Shown: piece by piece, positions 1 to 5,263 of the stretch
How positions within the stretch are numbered: position 1 is the first letter of the stretch
Layout of the letters: every line of letters starts with the position of its first letter
DNA from: an uncultured Azospirillum sp.
GTDB lineage: Bacteria > Pseudomonadota > Alphaproteobacteria > RF32 > CAG-239
Direction of reading: 5' to 3'
Length of the DNA: 8,662 nucleotides
NCBI GenBank assembly: GCA_947383875.1
Contig: CANDEX010000067.1
Location: forward strand, 1 to 8,662
Program-made: the position numbers and the translations under genes
The notes under the pieces: generated by a model
Seen by the model: the letters and a program-made list of their open reading frames with translations, nothing else
What the model was told of the DNA's origin: nothing
The model's database searches: none

Positions 1-44
1 CACTGTCGTAGACACTCTTTCCCTACACGACGCTCTTCCGATCT
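1..44. other. Illumina P5/TruSeq adapter contamination
   Basis: Bases 12-44 match the 33-base Illumina read-1 primer (begins ACACTCTTTCCC, ends CTCTTCCGATCT). Bases 4-11 (TGTCGTAG) sit exactly where an 8-base i5 index lies, and bases 1-3 (CAC) match the end of the P5 arm. The stretch is a sequencing artefact, not genomic DNA. It marks an untrimmed read or contig end, and everything to its left in the real genome is missing. Confidence 0.97.
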
Positions 45-105
45 CAACTCCTTTTTGTTTCATTCGACAAAAGATATAAGCACCCTCATCACATATACAA
101 GACAT
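45..105 (-). CDS. possible 5' fragment of a further leftward gene (hypothetical)
   Basis: An ATG at 103-105 on the minus strand opens 13 bases after the stop of the DUF6456-like gene. It stays open for 20 codons (begins MSCICDEGAY, with three Cys in this short stretch) until the adapter cuts the sequence at 44. No good Shine-Dalgarno precedes it, so only position and the open frame support it. It could equally be untranslated downstream sequence. Nothing else is visible in 45-118. Confidence 0.25.
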
Positions 106-118
106 CAACATGAAATTT

Positions 119-595
119 TTAATGCAAATAATAAAAAATCAAATAGTCCAATCCAGCGCACAAATGATGCGCCTGAGCCTTATCAATAAGTTTGTCCTCA
201 AGACATACCCTCTGCAATATAGGCAAAATCCAAGCAGCAACAGCACGAGAGGCCTGAATATACCGGCTTTCAGCGCTTTCCATATATGCAGATGACTTGC
301 CAAAGCCTTTAAAACCGCCATCAACTTTTATTTTTGCCATGTTTGGAACGCCGACTTCTCCCAATCCGGATTTCTTGAAATCGCCAAAATACCGCTTGGC
401 GACAGTAAAACGATTAAGCGCGTTATAAACATCATCGTCACAATAGGCAAGCCAATCCGTTTCTTCATAAATAACCTCTAGCACACTGCGGCGATACCAA
501 GTCCCGTAGCGGCGGACAAATCGGTTAAAAGGCTTTTCATCCGTGCGAACCAAGTCCTTTTTGCTGATATAAGTTTCATCACTACTTACTCTCAT
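119..595 (-). CDS. DUF6456-like phage protein (hypothetical)
   Basis: A 158-aa protein at the visible end of the leftward early operon, 31 bases after the replication gene. The start is supported by an AAGGGAGA Shine-Dalgarno five bases upstream. From about residue 67 a pattern like DUF6456 appears: an AKRYFGDFKKSGLG segment, a variable segment with VDGG, then ESRYIQASRAVAAWILPILQRVC. In alphaproteobacterial DUF6456 proteins the corresponding parts read roughly as AGxRxRxDF followed by a helix ending in a VC motif. The match is from memory and moderate. The N-terminus (RRYGTWYRRSV) is basic, with further acidic and aromatic patches. The function of the family is not established; the position next to a replication gene suggests a role in early phage DNA metabolism, which is inference only. 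Confidence 0.6.
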   Translation of the reverse strand: MRVSSDETYISKKDLVRTDEKPFNRFVRRYGTWYRRSVLEVIYEETDWLAYCDDDVYNALNRFTVAKRYFGDFKKSGLGEVGVPNMAKIKVDGGFKGFGKSSAYMESAESRYIQASRAVAAWILPILQRVCLEDKLIDKAQAHHLCAGLDYLIFYYLH

Positions 596-626
596 AACAT
601 TCTCCCTTAACTGTCAAACACACTCA

Positions 627-1874
627 TCAGTCAGACACGCCGAGAAGCTGTTCTAGCTTCCCCTGCCTTTCGGCAAATTTGTAGATTTGCTTGCAAATCC
701 AACGTTTTTCGACCGAACAGCCCCTTTTGTTAGCCGCCAGCCAATTTTCCACCCCACGCAGCAAAAACCCATCCGCCCGCCGGTAAGGGTAAAAAAATTC
801 ATCTGTCAAATCGATTTTGAAGCCTTTGGTAATTAAAACCTCATGCGCAGCCGGTTTATGAGGCGCACTTGGCAAAGGCGGCACTTCAACCTTGCTAATC
901 CCGGCCGTAGGCCGCACAGCGGCGTCAAGCCGCTTACTGCTTATTACCTCACTATCCTTACTGCTCAAGCGCCCCTTATTGCCCCCTATTTCCTCACTGC
1001 CCTTTACTGCCGGCTTACTGCCCTCACGGTCATCTGCCTTACTGCCTGCCGCGCTGCGGCTGCCGGGCATAATGGGTTCGGGGTCTCGTATGCCCGGCAC
1101 TGCCTTACTGCAAGACAAACCGCTTGTCTGGTTACTGCCCCCAGCGAGGGAAGCATAACTTGTCATCTCAGCACCCCCAGCTTCCCCTAGTACCCGTGAA
1201 CGCTCCGGCCGTGCCGGCGCACCCAGCTTGTGCATAACTTGGTTTTCCCCCATACCCCCTTTCCAGTAATCCTGTAATACCGAATGTAATGAGGTATTAC
1301 AATAATCCTTATATCCTGCACAATTCTCCGCAATCCCTTGCTGGCTCTGGCTTTGAGGGAAATTCTGTAACGCTTTTTTTGTATAATTCCCATTTTTGTC
1401 AAGCGTTACACTTTTAGCCGCAACACTATATACAGACTGATTTTGCGCCGAATTTTGCGCTTGTCCATTTTTTGCGTTACATTGCGTTACTGTAACGCTT
1501 TTCTGTCTATTATCAGCGCTTTTTGCGTTACATTTTTTATTTTTCTGCCGATATTTTTTGACACGCTCCCGCGTCTGTTTGCGCTGCTTGTCCTGCCTGT
1601 TTTTTTCCACCGCAGCCTGCCGCGCCAAAGCACAGCGCTCAAAATAGGCGCTGTTACACTCATATAATTCGTCATAAATTGATAAAAAAACAGCCTTGGC
1701 ATCTGCCGATAAAGCAGCCAAATCAAATCCATCATCACTGCGGTGGACATCCCAGTAATGCGCATAAACCCGAATAGCTTCAAAAACCTCCCACGCCACC
1801 AACGGATCATAACGCCGGAGAGTATTATACACCCTGTCCGGTATCATAATCTGCCGCCGCAAAAATTCCACCAT
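627..1874 (-). CDS. DUF6291-type phage replication (replisome organiser-like) protein
   Basis: A 415-aa protein. Residues about 10-85 resemble the DUF6291 N-terminal domain of phage replication proteins: VAWEVFEAIRVYAHYWDV, then LSADAKAVFLSIYDEL and a segment ending NSAYFERC. A basic, Lys/Arg/Gln-rich helix follows at about 86-115. A long low-complexity linker occupies about 115-345. The C-terminal domain (about 345-415, with a GVENWLAANKRG segment) resembles the C-termini of phage O/DnaD-type replication proteins. The start has AAAGGA eight bases upstream, 11 bases after the methyltransferase stop. As in lambda O, the linker-encoding DNA holds short repeats that may be the replication origin (1367-1531). 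The initiator/helicase-loader role is inferred from family and layout; no DnaC- or DnaB-like gene is visible. Confidence 0.72.
   Translation of the reverse strand: MVEFLRRQIMIPDRVYNTLRRYDPLVAWEVFEAIRVYAHYWDVHRSDDGFDLAALSADAKAVFLSIYDELYECNSAYFERCALARQAAVEKNRQDKQRKQTRERVKKYRQKNKKCNAKSADNRQKSVTVTQCNAKNGQAQNSAQNQSVYSVAAKSVTLDKNGNYTKKALQNFPQSQSQQGIAENCAGYKDYCNTSLHSVLQDYWKGGMGENQVMHKLGAPARPERSRVLGEAGGAEMTSYASLAGGSNQTSGLSCSKAVPGIRDPEPIMPGSRSAAGSKADDREGSKPAVKGSEEIGGNKGRLSSKDSEVISSKRLDAAVRPTAGISKVEVPPLPSAPHKPAAHEVLITKGFKIDLTDEFFYPYRRADGFLLRGVENWLAANKRGCSVEKRWICKQIYKFAERQGKLEQLLGVSD
933..1138. repeat. CTTACTGC repeat cluster within the replication gene
   Basis: CTTACTGC occurs exactly at 933-940, 957-964, 1014-1021, 1038-1045 and 1104-1111. 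One-base variants lie at 975-982, 1003-1010 and 1131-1138. On the coding strand most copies read as Ser-Lys in one frame, but the 1003-1010 copy is in a different frame (Ala-Val-Lys). That hints at DNA-level rather than protein-level repetition. It may be a second iteron family or simple linker expansion. Confidence 0.5.
1273..1301. repeat. 9-bp inverted repeat beside the iterons
   Basis: TGTAATACC (1273-1281) and GGTATTACA (1293-1301) are perfect inverted arms around an 11-base spacer. The element lies 66 bp from the nearest GCGTTAC iteron and in the same gene, so it could be part of the candidate origin, either a dyad protein site or a cruciform. It is also within a coding linker with little protein constraint. 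Confidence 0.5.
1367..1531. repeat. GCGTTAC iterons, candidate replication origin
   Basis: Six copies of the heptamer GCGTTAC lie in 165 bp inside the replication protein gene: plus strand at 1403-1409, 1474-1480, 1484-1490 and 1525-1531; minus strand at 1367-1373 and 1492-1498. Five of six extend to GCGTTACA. Copies 1469-1483 and 1520-1534 share 15 identical bases (five T, then GCGTTACATT). T-rich tracts suitable for unwinding lie alongside (about 1522-1559). Iterons within the initiator gene are the known layout of lambdoid origins. Calling this an origin is inference. Confidence 0.6.
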
Positions 1875-1897
1875 CCTTAAATCCTTTAATTGAATAA
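1869..1897. repeat. direct repeat copy 1, downstream end of C5 methyltransferase
   Basis: This 29-bp stretch spans the methyltransferase stop, the Shine-Dalgarno and the ATGGTG start of the next gene. It matches 2762-2789 at 25 of 28 aligned positions plus one single-base gap. The shared parts are CACCATC, AAATCC and TTAATTGAATAA. Confidence 0.75.
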
Positions 1898-2767
1898 CTT
1901 CTGTGCTATTAATTGAACCATACCCACCGTTACGGCTCGCCCCAATAATTCTGCGCGAACGTTATCTGATATTATTTCGCCGTTTATTCCTTCGGCCGTC
2001 CATCCATCGGGAAATCCCTGCAAACGTTCTCTCTCCACCGGCATCAAAAAACGAAAATTTTCCCCGTTCCAAACACCCTGCATATTGCGTGTAGTCAAAG
2101 TAAATGCATTTCTACCGCCAATCATCCGCCCAGTTTGCATTTTACTTGCAGAAGTAATGTCGCACACCGGCCAAACGGTTAAATCTCGCCGCGCTTCTTT
2201 AATAAATTTATTATTTTCTTCTGCCTGTCCGCGGATAGGAAATACTTTCGGGGAGGATGCTCCTCTAAGATGTCCGATAAAGTATATCCGCTCTCGATTT
2301 TGGGGTAATATCCAGCTTGTATTAACAAGCTGCCATTCGCAGTCATATAGCCCAATGTCGGCAATTTCTCGCAGACATCTGACAAAGTCCGCTCCTCCGT
2401 CACTTGTAAACAATCCCTTGACGTTTTCAAAGATAAAATATTTAGGCTTAACTTGCCTGACAATCCGCAACGCTTCAAAGAACAAACCGCTTCGTGCGCC
2501 TGCCAAACCTTGCCTTTTGCCAGCATATGAAAGATCTTGACAGGGAAATCCGAAGGTAATGAGATCGGCCGATATTCCTGAAAAAGTTCTAATTGTTGTG
2601 ACATCGCCTAACGCCTTTGCTGCTGGAAAATGTTTTTTATAAATGGAAATAGCGTTTTTATCTATCTCGCTAAAATAATGCCTGTCAAATTCAATTCCGG
2701 CGTTTTGTAATCCCAGCGTAAATCCGCCAATTCCGGAAAACAAATCAATGTATTTTATTTTCACCAT
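1886..2767 (-). CDS. C5-cytosine DNA methyltransferase (Dcm/HhaI family)
   Basis: A 293-aa enzyme that transfers a methyl group from S-adenosylmethionine to carbon 5 of cytosine. From the chosen start, the conserved motifs are all present in order: I (DLFSGIGGFTLGL, residues 8-20), IV (GFPCQDLS, catalytic Cys76), VI (FENV, 113-116), VIII (QNRERIYFIG), IX (ERERLQGFP) and X (GRAVTVGMV). The target-recognition region is short, between VIII and IX. The start at 2767 (MVKIKYID) is preferred to an upstream ATG because AAGGA lies eight bases before it and motif I follows directly, as is usual. No restriction endonuclease is next to it, so it is probably an orphan phage methyltransferase that protects phage DNA from host restriction; its target cannot be read from the sequence. 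Imperfect direct repeats flank the gene. Confidence 0.95.
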   Translation of the reverse strand: MVKIKYIDLFSGIGGFTLGLQNAGIEFDRHYFSEIDKNAISIYKKHFPAAKALGDVTTIRTFSGISADLITFGFPCQDLSYAGKRQGLAGARSGLFFEALRIVRQVKPKYFIFENVKGLFTSDGGADFVRCLREIADIGLYDCEWQLVNTSWILPQNRERIYFIGHLRGASSPKVFPIRGQAEENNKFIKEARRDLTVWPVCDITSASKMQTGRMIGGRNAFTLTTRNMQGVWNGENFRFLMPVERERLQGFPDGWTAEGINGEIISDNVRAELLGRAVTVGMVQLIAQKLFN

Positions 2768-2789
2768 CACAAAATCCTTAATTGAATAA
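2762..2789. repeat. direct repeat copy 2, upstream end of C5 methyltransferase
   Basis: Partner of 1869-1897, here spanning the Shine-Dalgarno and ATGGTG start of the methyltransferase. The same start context occurs just before and just after the gene. This would let the gene be gained or lost by recombination between the copies while keeping a ribosome binding site in place. Confidence 0.75.
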
Positions 2790-2825
2790 AAAAAAATCTG
2801 CGCAGGTTGATGCAAATTTCGCCGG

Positions 2826-2930
2826 TCATGTCAGTAAATCGGGGAACCGGCTTTCTGCCTTATGGTTTGCATCTTCACGGACGCCTGCGCCCGCCTTCCG
2901 TTCATACTCCCCGAAATCTTTCTCTGGCAT
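2826..2930 (-). CDS. possible 34-aa small protein upstream of the C5 methyltransferase
   Basis: A short open frame starting MPEKDFGEYERK and ending PDLLT, highly charged. Its ATG lies about 10 bases after a GGGGAGG Shine-Dalgarno that forms the 3' arm of the hairpin at 2943-2966. Its stop overlaps the ATG of a 20-codon frame (2767-2829, begins MTGEICINLR), whose stop in turn overlaps the methyltransferase ATG by one base. Such end-to-start coupling is typical of translated phage genes, but both frames are very short, there is no homology to support them, and the 239-bp gap may be a repeat-derived spacer. Confidence 0.35.
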   Translation of the reverse strand: MPEKDFGEYERKAGAGVREDANHKAESRFPDLLT

Positions 2931-2942
2931 TGCCGGCCATTT

Positions 2943-2966
2943 CCTCCCCTTAATGATAAGGGGAGG
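2943..2966. repeat. perfect 9-bp hairpin in intergenic spacer
   Basis: CCTCCCCTT (2943-2951) and AAGGGGAGG (2958-2966) pair perfectly around a six-base loop. It lies between the GapR-like and C5 methyltransferase genes. GCCGGCC occurs on both sides of the hairpin, which is the look of a dispersed REP-like palindromic element. No T-run follows on either strand, so it is not a standard terminator. On the minus strand its 3' arm would hide a Shine-Dalgarno. Confidence 0.65.
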
Positions 2967-3006
2967 CCAGGAGGGGTTCAGAACTCATCGCCGGCCTCTT
3001 GAACGG

Positions 3007-3396
3007 CTACATATCCAAAGCTTTGCAATAAGTATCCAGCAACAGCTCTTGCTCATCACGATCCGCGGCATTCATCTTCCGCAGCTTAATAACCGCCCGC
3101 ATACATTTCACGTCAAACCCCGCGCTTTTCGCTTCGGCAAAAACATCGCGAATATCCGAGCCGATGGCTGCCTTTTCCTCCTCCAAACGCTCCACTCGTT
3201 CAATCAATGACCGCAACCGATCGGCCGACAGTTGAATATTCTTACTGTCATTGTCTGCATCATAAACAATTTGCATCTTAGGCTCTTTTTCCATTTCTTC
3301 ATCCTCATAACTAAAGCTGTCTGCTATTTCCTGCGAAACTCCAAACTTTTTCGCTAATTCTTGAGCTTTTCCTTTAAGCGCATGCATTTTCTTCAT
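3007..3396 (-). CDS. GapR-like (DUF2312) DNA-binding protein with N-terminal extension
   Basis: A 129-aa protein. Residues about 54-129 match the DUF2312 family (LSADRLRSLIERVERLEEEKAAI, then DVFAEAKSAGFDVKCMRAVI and LRKMNAADRDEQELLLDTY). Its best-known member, Caulobacter GapR, is an 89-aa nucleoid-associated protein that binds overtwisted AT-rich DNA and helps topoisomerases during replication. Here the domain is preceded by about 50 extra residues: a Lys-rich helix (ALKGKAQELAKKFGVS) and an acidic linker (SYEDEEMEKE). The start at 3396 is chosen because it lies seven bases after the upstream stop and gives a plausible length. An ATG three codons later is possible, and the Shine-Dalgarno (GGGA) is weak. 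Next to phage replication genes, it may manage supercoiling during phage replication; that role is inference. Confidence 0.85.
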   Translation of the reverse strand: MKKMHALKGKAQELAKKFGVSQEIADSFSYEDEEMEKEPKMQIVYDADNDSKNIQLSADRLRSLIERVERLEEEKAAIGSDIRDVFAEAKSAGFDVKCMRAVIKLRKMNAADRDEQELLLDTYCKALDM

Positions 3397-3403
3397 TGGC
3401 GAC

Positions 3404-4018
3404 TTATCCCAACAAACGAACCGGCCTGACGTAGCCATTGCTAGAGTACTTACTGGTGCTGTACCTGCGACCATTATGCATACTGAACTTCCACGCGTAG
3501 TTATAATAGATCTCGGTAGAGGACCAATAGAAACCATCTTCCTTTAACGGCTGCCCGCCTGCAGCAATCAAGCCCGCGTTAATTTTGTCATTGTGAATAT
3601 AAATCAACACCAAATCTTCGATTGTCGGCAGATTTTCCGGCTTATACTGCTTCATCATCCCGCTCCAGCTCATCTCCATCAAATGATCTTTCAAGCGTAC
3701 ATACAAATGCTTGCCGCTCCGGTTAATACCGGCATATACCCCGCGGCCTTTTACATATTCCCCAATCTCTGGAATAACTTCAATTTCCGCCGTTACAACG
3801 TCACCATCCTTTCCGTCATGCCTCCGAACACACTGGCATGTGCGAGGATTAGGCATCTCCGTGCCTGTGAAGTCTCCCCCGCCGGGGGCGCTGCCGGTGC
3901 CTGCCCCGCTGGGGCTGCCGGCGGCTAATACACAATATAGCCAAGAAACAACAGCTCCCAACACCATCCCCACACCGCCAATAGCAACACAATGCGCCAC
4001 CATATTCATATCTTCCAT
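3404..4018 (-). CDS. membrane-anchored DUF1566/C-type-lectin-like protein, putative DGR variable protein
   Basis: A 204-aa protein. Residues about 7-33 form one hydrophobic segment (VAIGGVGMVLGAVVSWLYCVL), read as a signal anchor. A Gly/Ser/Pro/Thr linker follows (34-55), then a globular part from about 70. The C-terminus has DUF1566 features: LPTIEDLVLIY, a NDKINAGLIAAGG segment and WSSTE, ending YVRPVRLLG. DUF1566 belongs to the C-type-lectin-like folds used as targets by diversity-generating retroelements. The last 36 codons before the tail (3418-3526) match a block in the gene at 6915-7319 with a hypermutation-like pattern. A GGAGA Shine-Dalgarno lies six to seven bases before the ATG, and the gene is 14 bases after its operon neighbour. 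A variable surface or host-envelope binding role is inferred; the ligand is unknown. Confidence 0.8.
   Translation of the reverse strand: MEDMNMVAHCVAIGGVGMVLGAVVSWLYCVLAAGSPSGAGTGSAPGGGDFTGTEMPNPRTCQCVRRHDGKDGDVVTAEIEVIPEIGEYVKGRGVYAGINRSGKHLYVRLKDHLMEMSWSGMMKQYKPENLPTIEDLVLIYIHNDKINAGLIAAGGQPLKEDGFYWSSTEIYYNYAWKFSMHNGRRYSTSKYSSNGYVRPVRLLG
3418..3526 (-). repeat. putative DGR variable region 1
   Basis: This 109-bp 3' block runs from a TGGTCCTCTACCGAG start to a TACGTCAGGCCGGTTC end on the minus strand. It aligns without gaps to 7200-7308 on the plus strand. All 25 differences lie inside the block, and similarity stops sharply at both ends. Differing codons are mostly those reconstructing to AAY in a common ancestor (for example ACC/GGC, TCT/GGT and GGC/AAC). 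Constant codons are identical even at degenerate positions. Confidence 0.8.
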
Positions 4019-4032
4019 AACTTTCTCCTCTC

Positions 4033-4260
4033 TTATTTACTAAAACCATGCCGATAAGCCAAAAAAGACATCCTCTTAACCATAGTATCAAGCTGTTCAA
4101 AAGCTTCCTTATCCCAATGATCCGCTTTCAATCGGTTTTGCTCATCAACAATCTTAGCCGCCAACCGATTAAACTCATTTATATAAGAATTCTCTATTGT
4201 CGCGTTATCGCAGCCCTTGTCCAATCGAACATGCTTCTTTTTCTTGCCAAAACCAAACAT
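4033..4260 (-). CDS. 75-aa phage protein of unknown function
   Basis: A small protein I do not recognise. It starts MFGFGKKKKHVRLDK, a short hydrophobic then strongly basic N-terminus. A mostly helical body follows (YINEFNRLAAKIVDEQNRLKAD, then EAFEQLDTMVKRMSFLAYRHGF). There are no obvious catalytic motifs or membrane spans. The start is secure: AAGGAGG lies five bases upstream. It sits 18 bases after the beta-class methyltransferase and 14 bases before the DUF1566-like gene, so it is co-transcribed with both. Confidence 0.8.
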   Translation of the reverse strand: MFGFGKKKKHVRLDKGCDNATIENSYINEFNRLAAKIVDEQNRLKADHWDKEAFEQLDTMVKRMSFLAYRHGFSK

Positions 4261-4278
4261 TATGCCTCCTTATATCTG

Positions 4279-4941
4279 TTAAAACAAACTGCCCTGCCTC
4301 TGAACCTCATCCAGCCGGGCAACGCTGGACTTCCAGTAGTCAAAATCTTTTTCAATACAAATAAACCGCCGTTTTAGCTTATGACACGCCACCGCTGTCG
4401 TCCCCGAACCGGAAAAACAATCAAGAACAAGGTCATTTTCCTTGCTGAAATCAGATAAAATTTTCTGAAAGAGCTTTAATGGCTTTTGAGTCGGATGAAT
4501 TCTTTTACCTTTTTCTTCAGATTGGGAAATAAACCCCATATTAACAATCGTATATTTGCGCATCGGCTTTTTAAAACTTGTCCATGCTAATTCACAATCG
4601 GAAAAAGGATTCTTTAAATTATATTCCCCCACCTTATCCCAAATCAGCCATGAATTTGTCGGCTTCAAATATTCTGTAAAATAATTACCGCCAAATATTA
4701 TTTGATTCCTTGAAACACGTTTAATTTCGTCAAAAATTTCTTTGGATGGAATTGCATCATTCCAAGAAAAACTCCCCCTCTTGCTTTTCTGAACTTGTAA
4801 ACCATATTCCGATGTAAATTTATTACCTATCCCATACGGCGGGTCAGTCAGCACTAAATCAACGCACTTATCCGGCAGCTGTTTAAGAATATCCAGACAA
4901 TCTGCATTGATAATTTTGTTTTCCAGAGACGAAATATCCAT
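4279..4941 (-). CDS. beta-class DNA N6-adenine/N4-cytosine methyltransferase
   Basis: A 220-aa enzyme of the N6/N4 amino-methyltransferase superfamily. The catalytic motif IV DPPY is at 33-36, HPTQKP at 149-154 and the SAM-binding FxGxG motif (DCFSGSGTT) at 174-182. This order (IV before X/I) defines the beta class, which includes CcrM and many phage enzymes. At 220 residues it is shorter than CcrM (about 358) and lacks a C-terminal extra domain. Adenine is the more usual target for a DPPY enzyme of this type, but the base and recognition site cannot be decided here. Its ATG directly follows the Cro-like gene's TAG, and its Shine-Dalgarno (GGAGAGGAA) lies inside that gene, so the two are translationally coupled. 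Protection against host restriction, or control of phage promoters, is inferred. Confidence 0.92.
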   Translation of the reverse strand: MDISSLENKIINADCLDILKQLPDKCVDLVLTDPPYGIGNKFTSEYGLQVQKSKRGSFSWNDAIPSKEIFDEIKRVSRNQIIFGGNYFTEYLKPTNSWLIWDKVGEYNLKNPFSDCELAWTSFKKPMRKYTIVNMGFISQSEEKGKRIHPTQKPLKLFQKILSDFSKENDLVLDCFSGSGTTAVACHKLKRRFICIEKDFDYWKSSVARLDEVQRQGSLF

Positions 4942-5139
4942 CTATTCCTCTCCATCATCTATATCAGCCAAATCAATATTCATTTCAGCTGCTTTGGATA
5001 AAATTACAGACATTCGCCAAATCGGAATCTTATTTCGATTTTTCCACCCCTGCACAACACTCGGCCAAATACCAAGAGCTTTTGCCATTCGACAAACTCC
5101 TCCAAATTCTTCTATAATTTTATTGGCTCGTATTTGCAT
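4942..5139 (-). CDS. Cro/YdaS-like helix-turn-helix regulator
   Basis: A 65-aa protein, first gene of the leftward early operon. It has a YdaS/Cro-type helix-turn-helix: IIEEFGGVCRMAKALGI, then WPSVVQGWKNRNKIP, and a closing helix with WRMSVILSKAAE. An acidic tail ends the protein. A near-perfect Shine-Dalgarno (TAGGAGGT) precedes the start. It is divergent from the S24 repressor and separated from it by 124 bp holding operators and promoters, the classic cro position. It probably represses the repressor promoter and tunes its own promoter when the phage enters lytic growth. That role is inferred from position and fold. Confidence 0.88.
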   Translation of the reverse strand: MQIRANKIIEEFGGVCRMAKALGIWPSVVQGWKNRNKIPIWRMSVILSKAAEMNIDLADIDDGEE

Positions 5140-5157
5140 TTTGCACCTCCTACCATT

Positions 5158-5187
5158 TATATATATTCACAAAACGAATAATGTCAA
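5158..5187 (-). promoter_or_regulatory. leftward early promoter (PR-like) for the cro operon
   Basis: A consensus -35 TTGACA (5182-5187, minus strand) and a TATATA -10 (5158-5163) with an 18-bp spacer. The operator at 5164-5180 fills the spacer, so repressor binding would block polymerase. Expected initiation is near 5151, just before the Cro-like gene's Shine-Dalgarno. The 33-base stretch 5155-5187 matches the rightward promoter at 6850-6882 at 29 positions. Confidence 0.85.
5164..5180. promoter_or_regulatory. operator site 1 (TATTC-N7-GAATA)
   Basis: Perfect 5-bp half-sites TATTC (5164-5168) and GAATA (5176-5180) separated by seven bases, with the same geometry as 6857-6873. It lies between the -35 and -10 of the leftward promoter. 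The likely ligand is the S24 repressor, possibly also the Cro-like protein. Confidence 0.75.
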
Positions 5188-5202
5188 TTCATTTTATGCA
5201 TT
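5186..5202. promoter_or_regulatory. operator site 2 (degenerate)
   Basis: AATTC-N7-GCATT, with seven of ten half-site bases matching TATTC-N7-GAATA. Its central ATTTTAT is identical to the perfect site at 6857-6873. It starts 22 bp from operator 1 and reaches the first base of the repressor -35, a spacing that suits cooperative dimers. Confidence 0.55.
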
Positions 5203-5229
5203 TTACAAACAAAAAAAATGTGATATTAT
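5202..5229 (+). promoter_or_regulatory. repressor promoter (PRM-like)
   Basis: TTTACA (5202-5207, one mismatch to TTGACA) and TATTAT (5224-5229, one mismatch to TATAAT) with a 16-bp spacer, pointing at the S24 repressor gene. The -35 borders operator 2. The -10 runs into the palindrome at 5226-5244. Confidence 0.65.
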
Positions 5230-5244
5230 ACACAATATGTATAA
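5226..5244. promoter_or_regulatory. 7-bp palindrome at the repressor transcription start
   Basis: TTATACA (5226-5232) and TGTATAA (5238-5244) are perfect arms around CAATA. The sequence differs from the TATTC/GAATA operators, so it may bind a different protein; the Cro-like regulator is the obvious candidate. It overlaps the -10 and the expected start of transcription. Confidence 0.55.
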
Positions 5245-5263
5245 AAAGAGGCAAAAAAAAACA

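Noticed and set aside
933..1531. CRISPR array
   Set aside because: The repeats are only 7-8 bases, irregularly spaced and in both orientations, within a coding gene and with no cas genes.
2085..2604. Long frames on either strand inside the C5 methyltransferase
   Set aside because: They are shadows of a gene whose motifs are all present in its own frame.
2768..2815. Upstream ATG for the C5 methyltransferase adding 16 residues
   Set aside because: The extension falls in the direct repeat and poly-T stretch, lacks a Shine-Dalgarno, and pushes motif I unusually far from the N-terminus.
3397..3537. N-terminal extension of the GapR-like protein by 47 residues
   Set aside because: It overlaps the DUF1566 variable block in another frame; the sequence is Ser/Thr-rich and unlike DUF2312 proteins.
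4907..5263. N-terminal extension of the repressor frame by 119 residues
   Set aside because: It runs antisense through the Cro-like gene and the operator region, has no Shine-Dalgarno, and the helix-turn-helix begins only after 5264.
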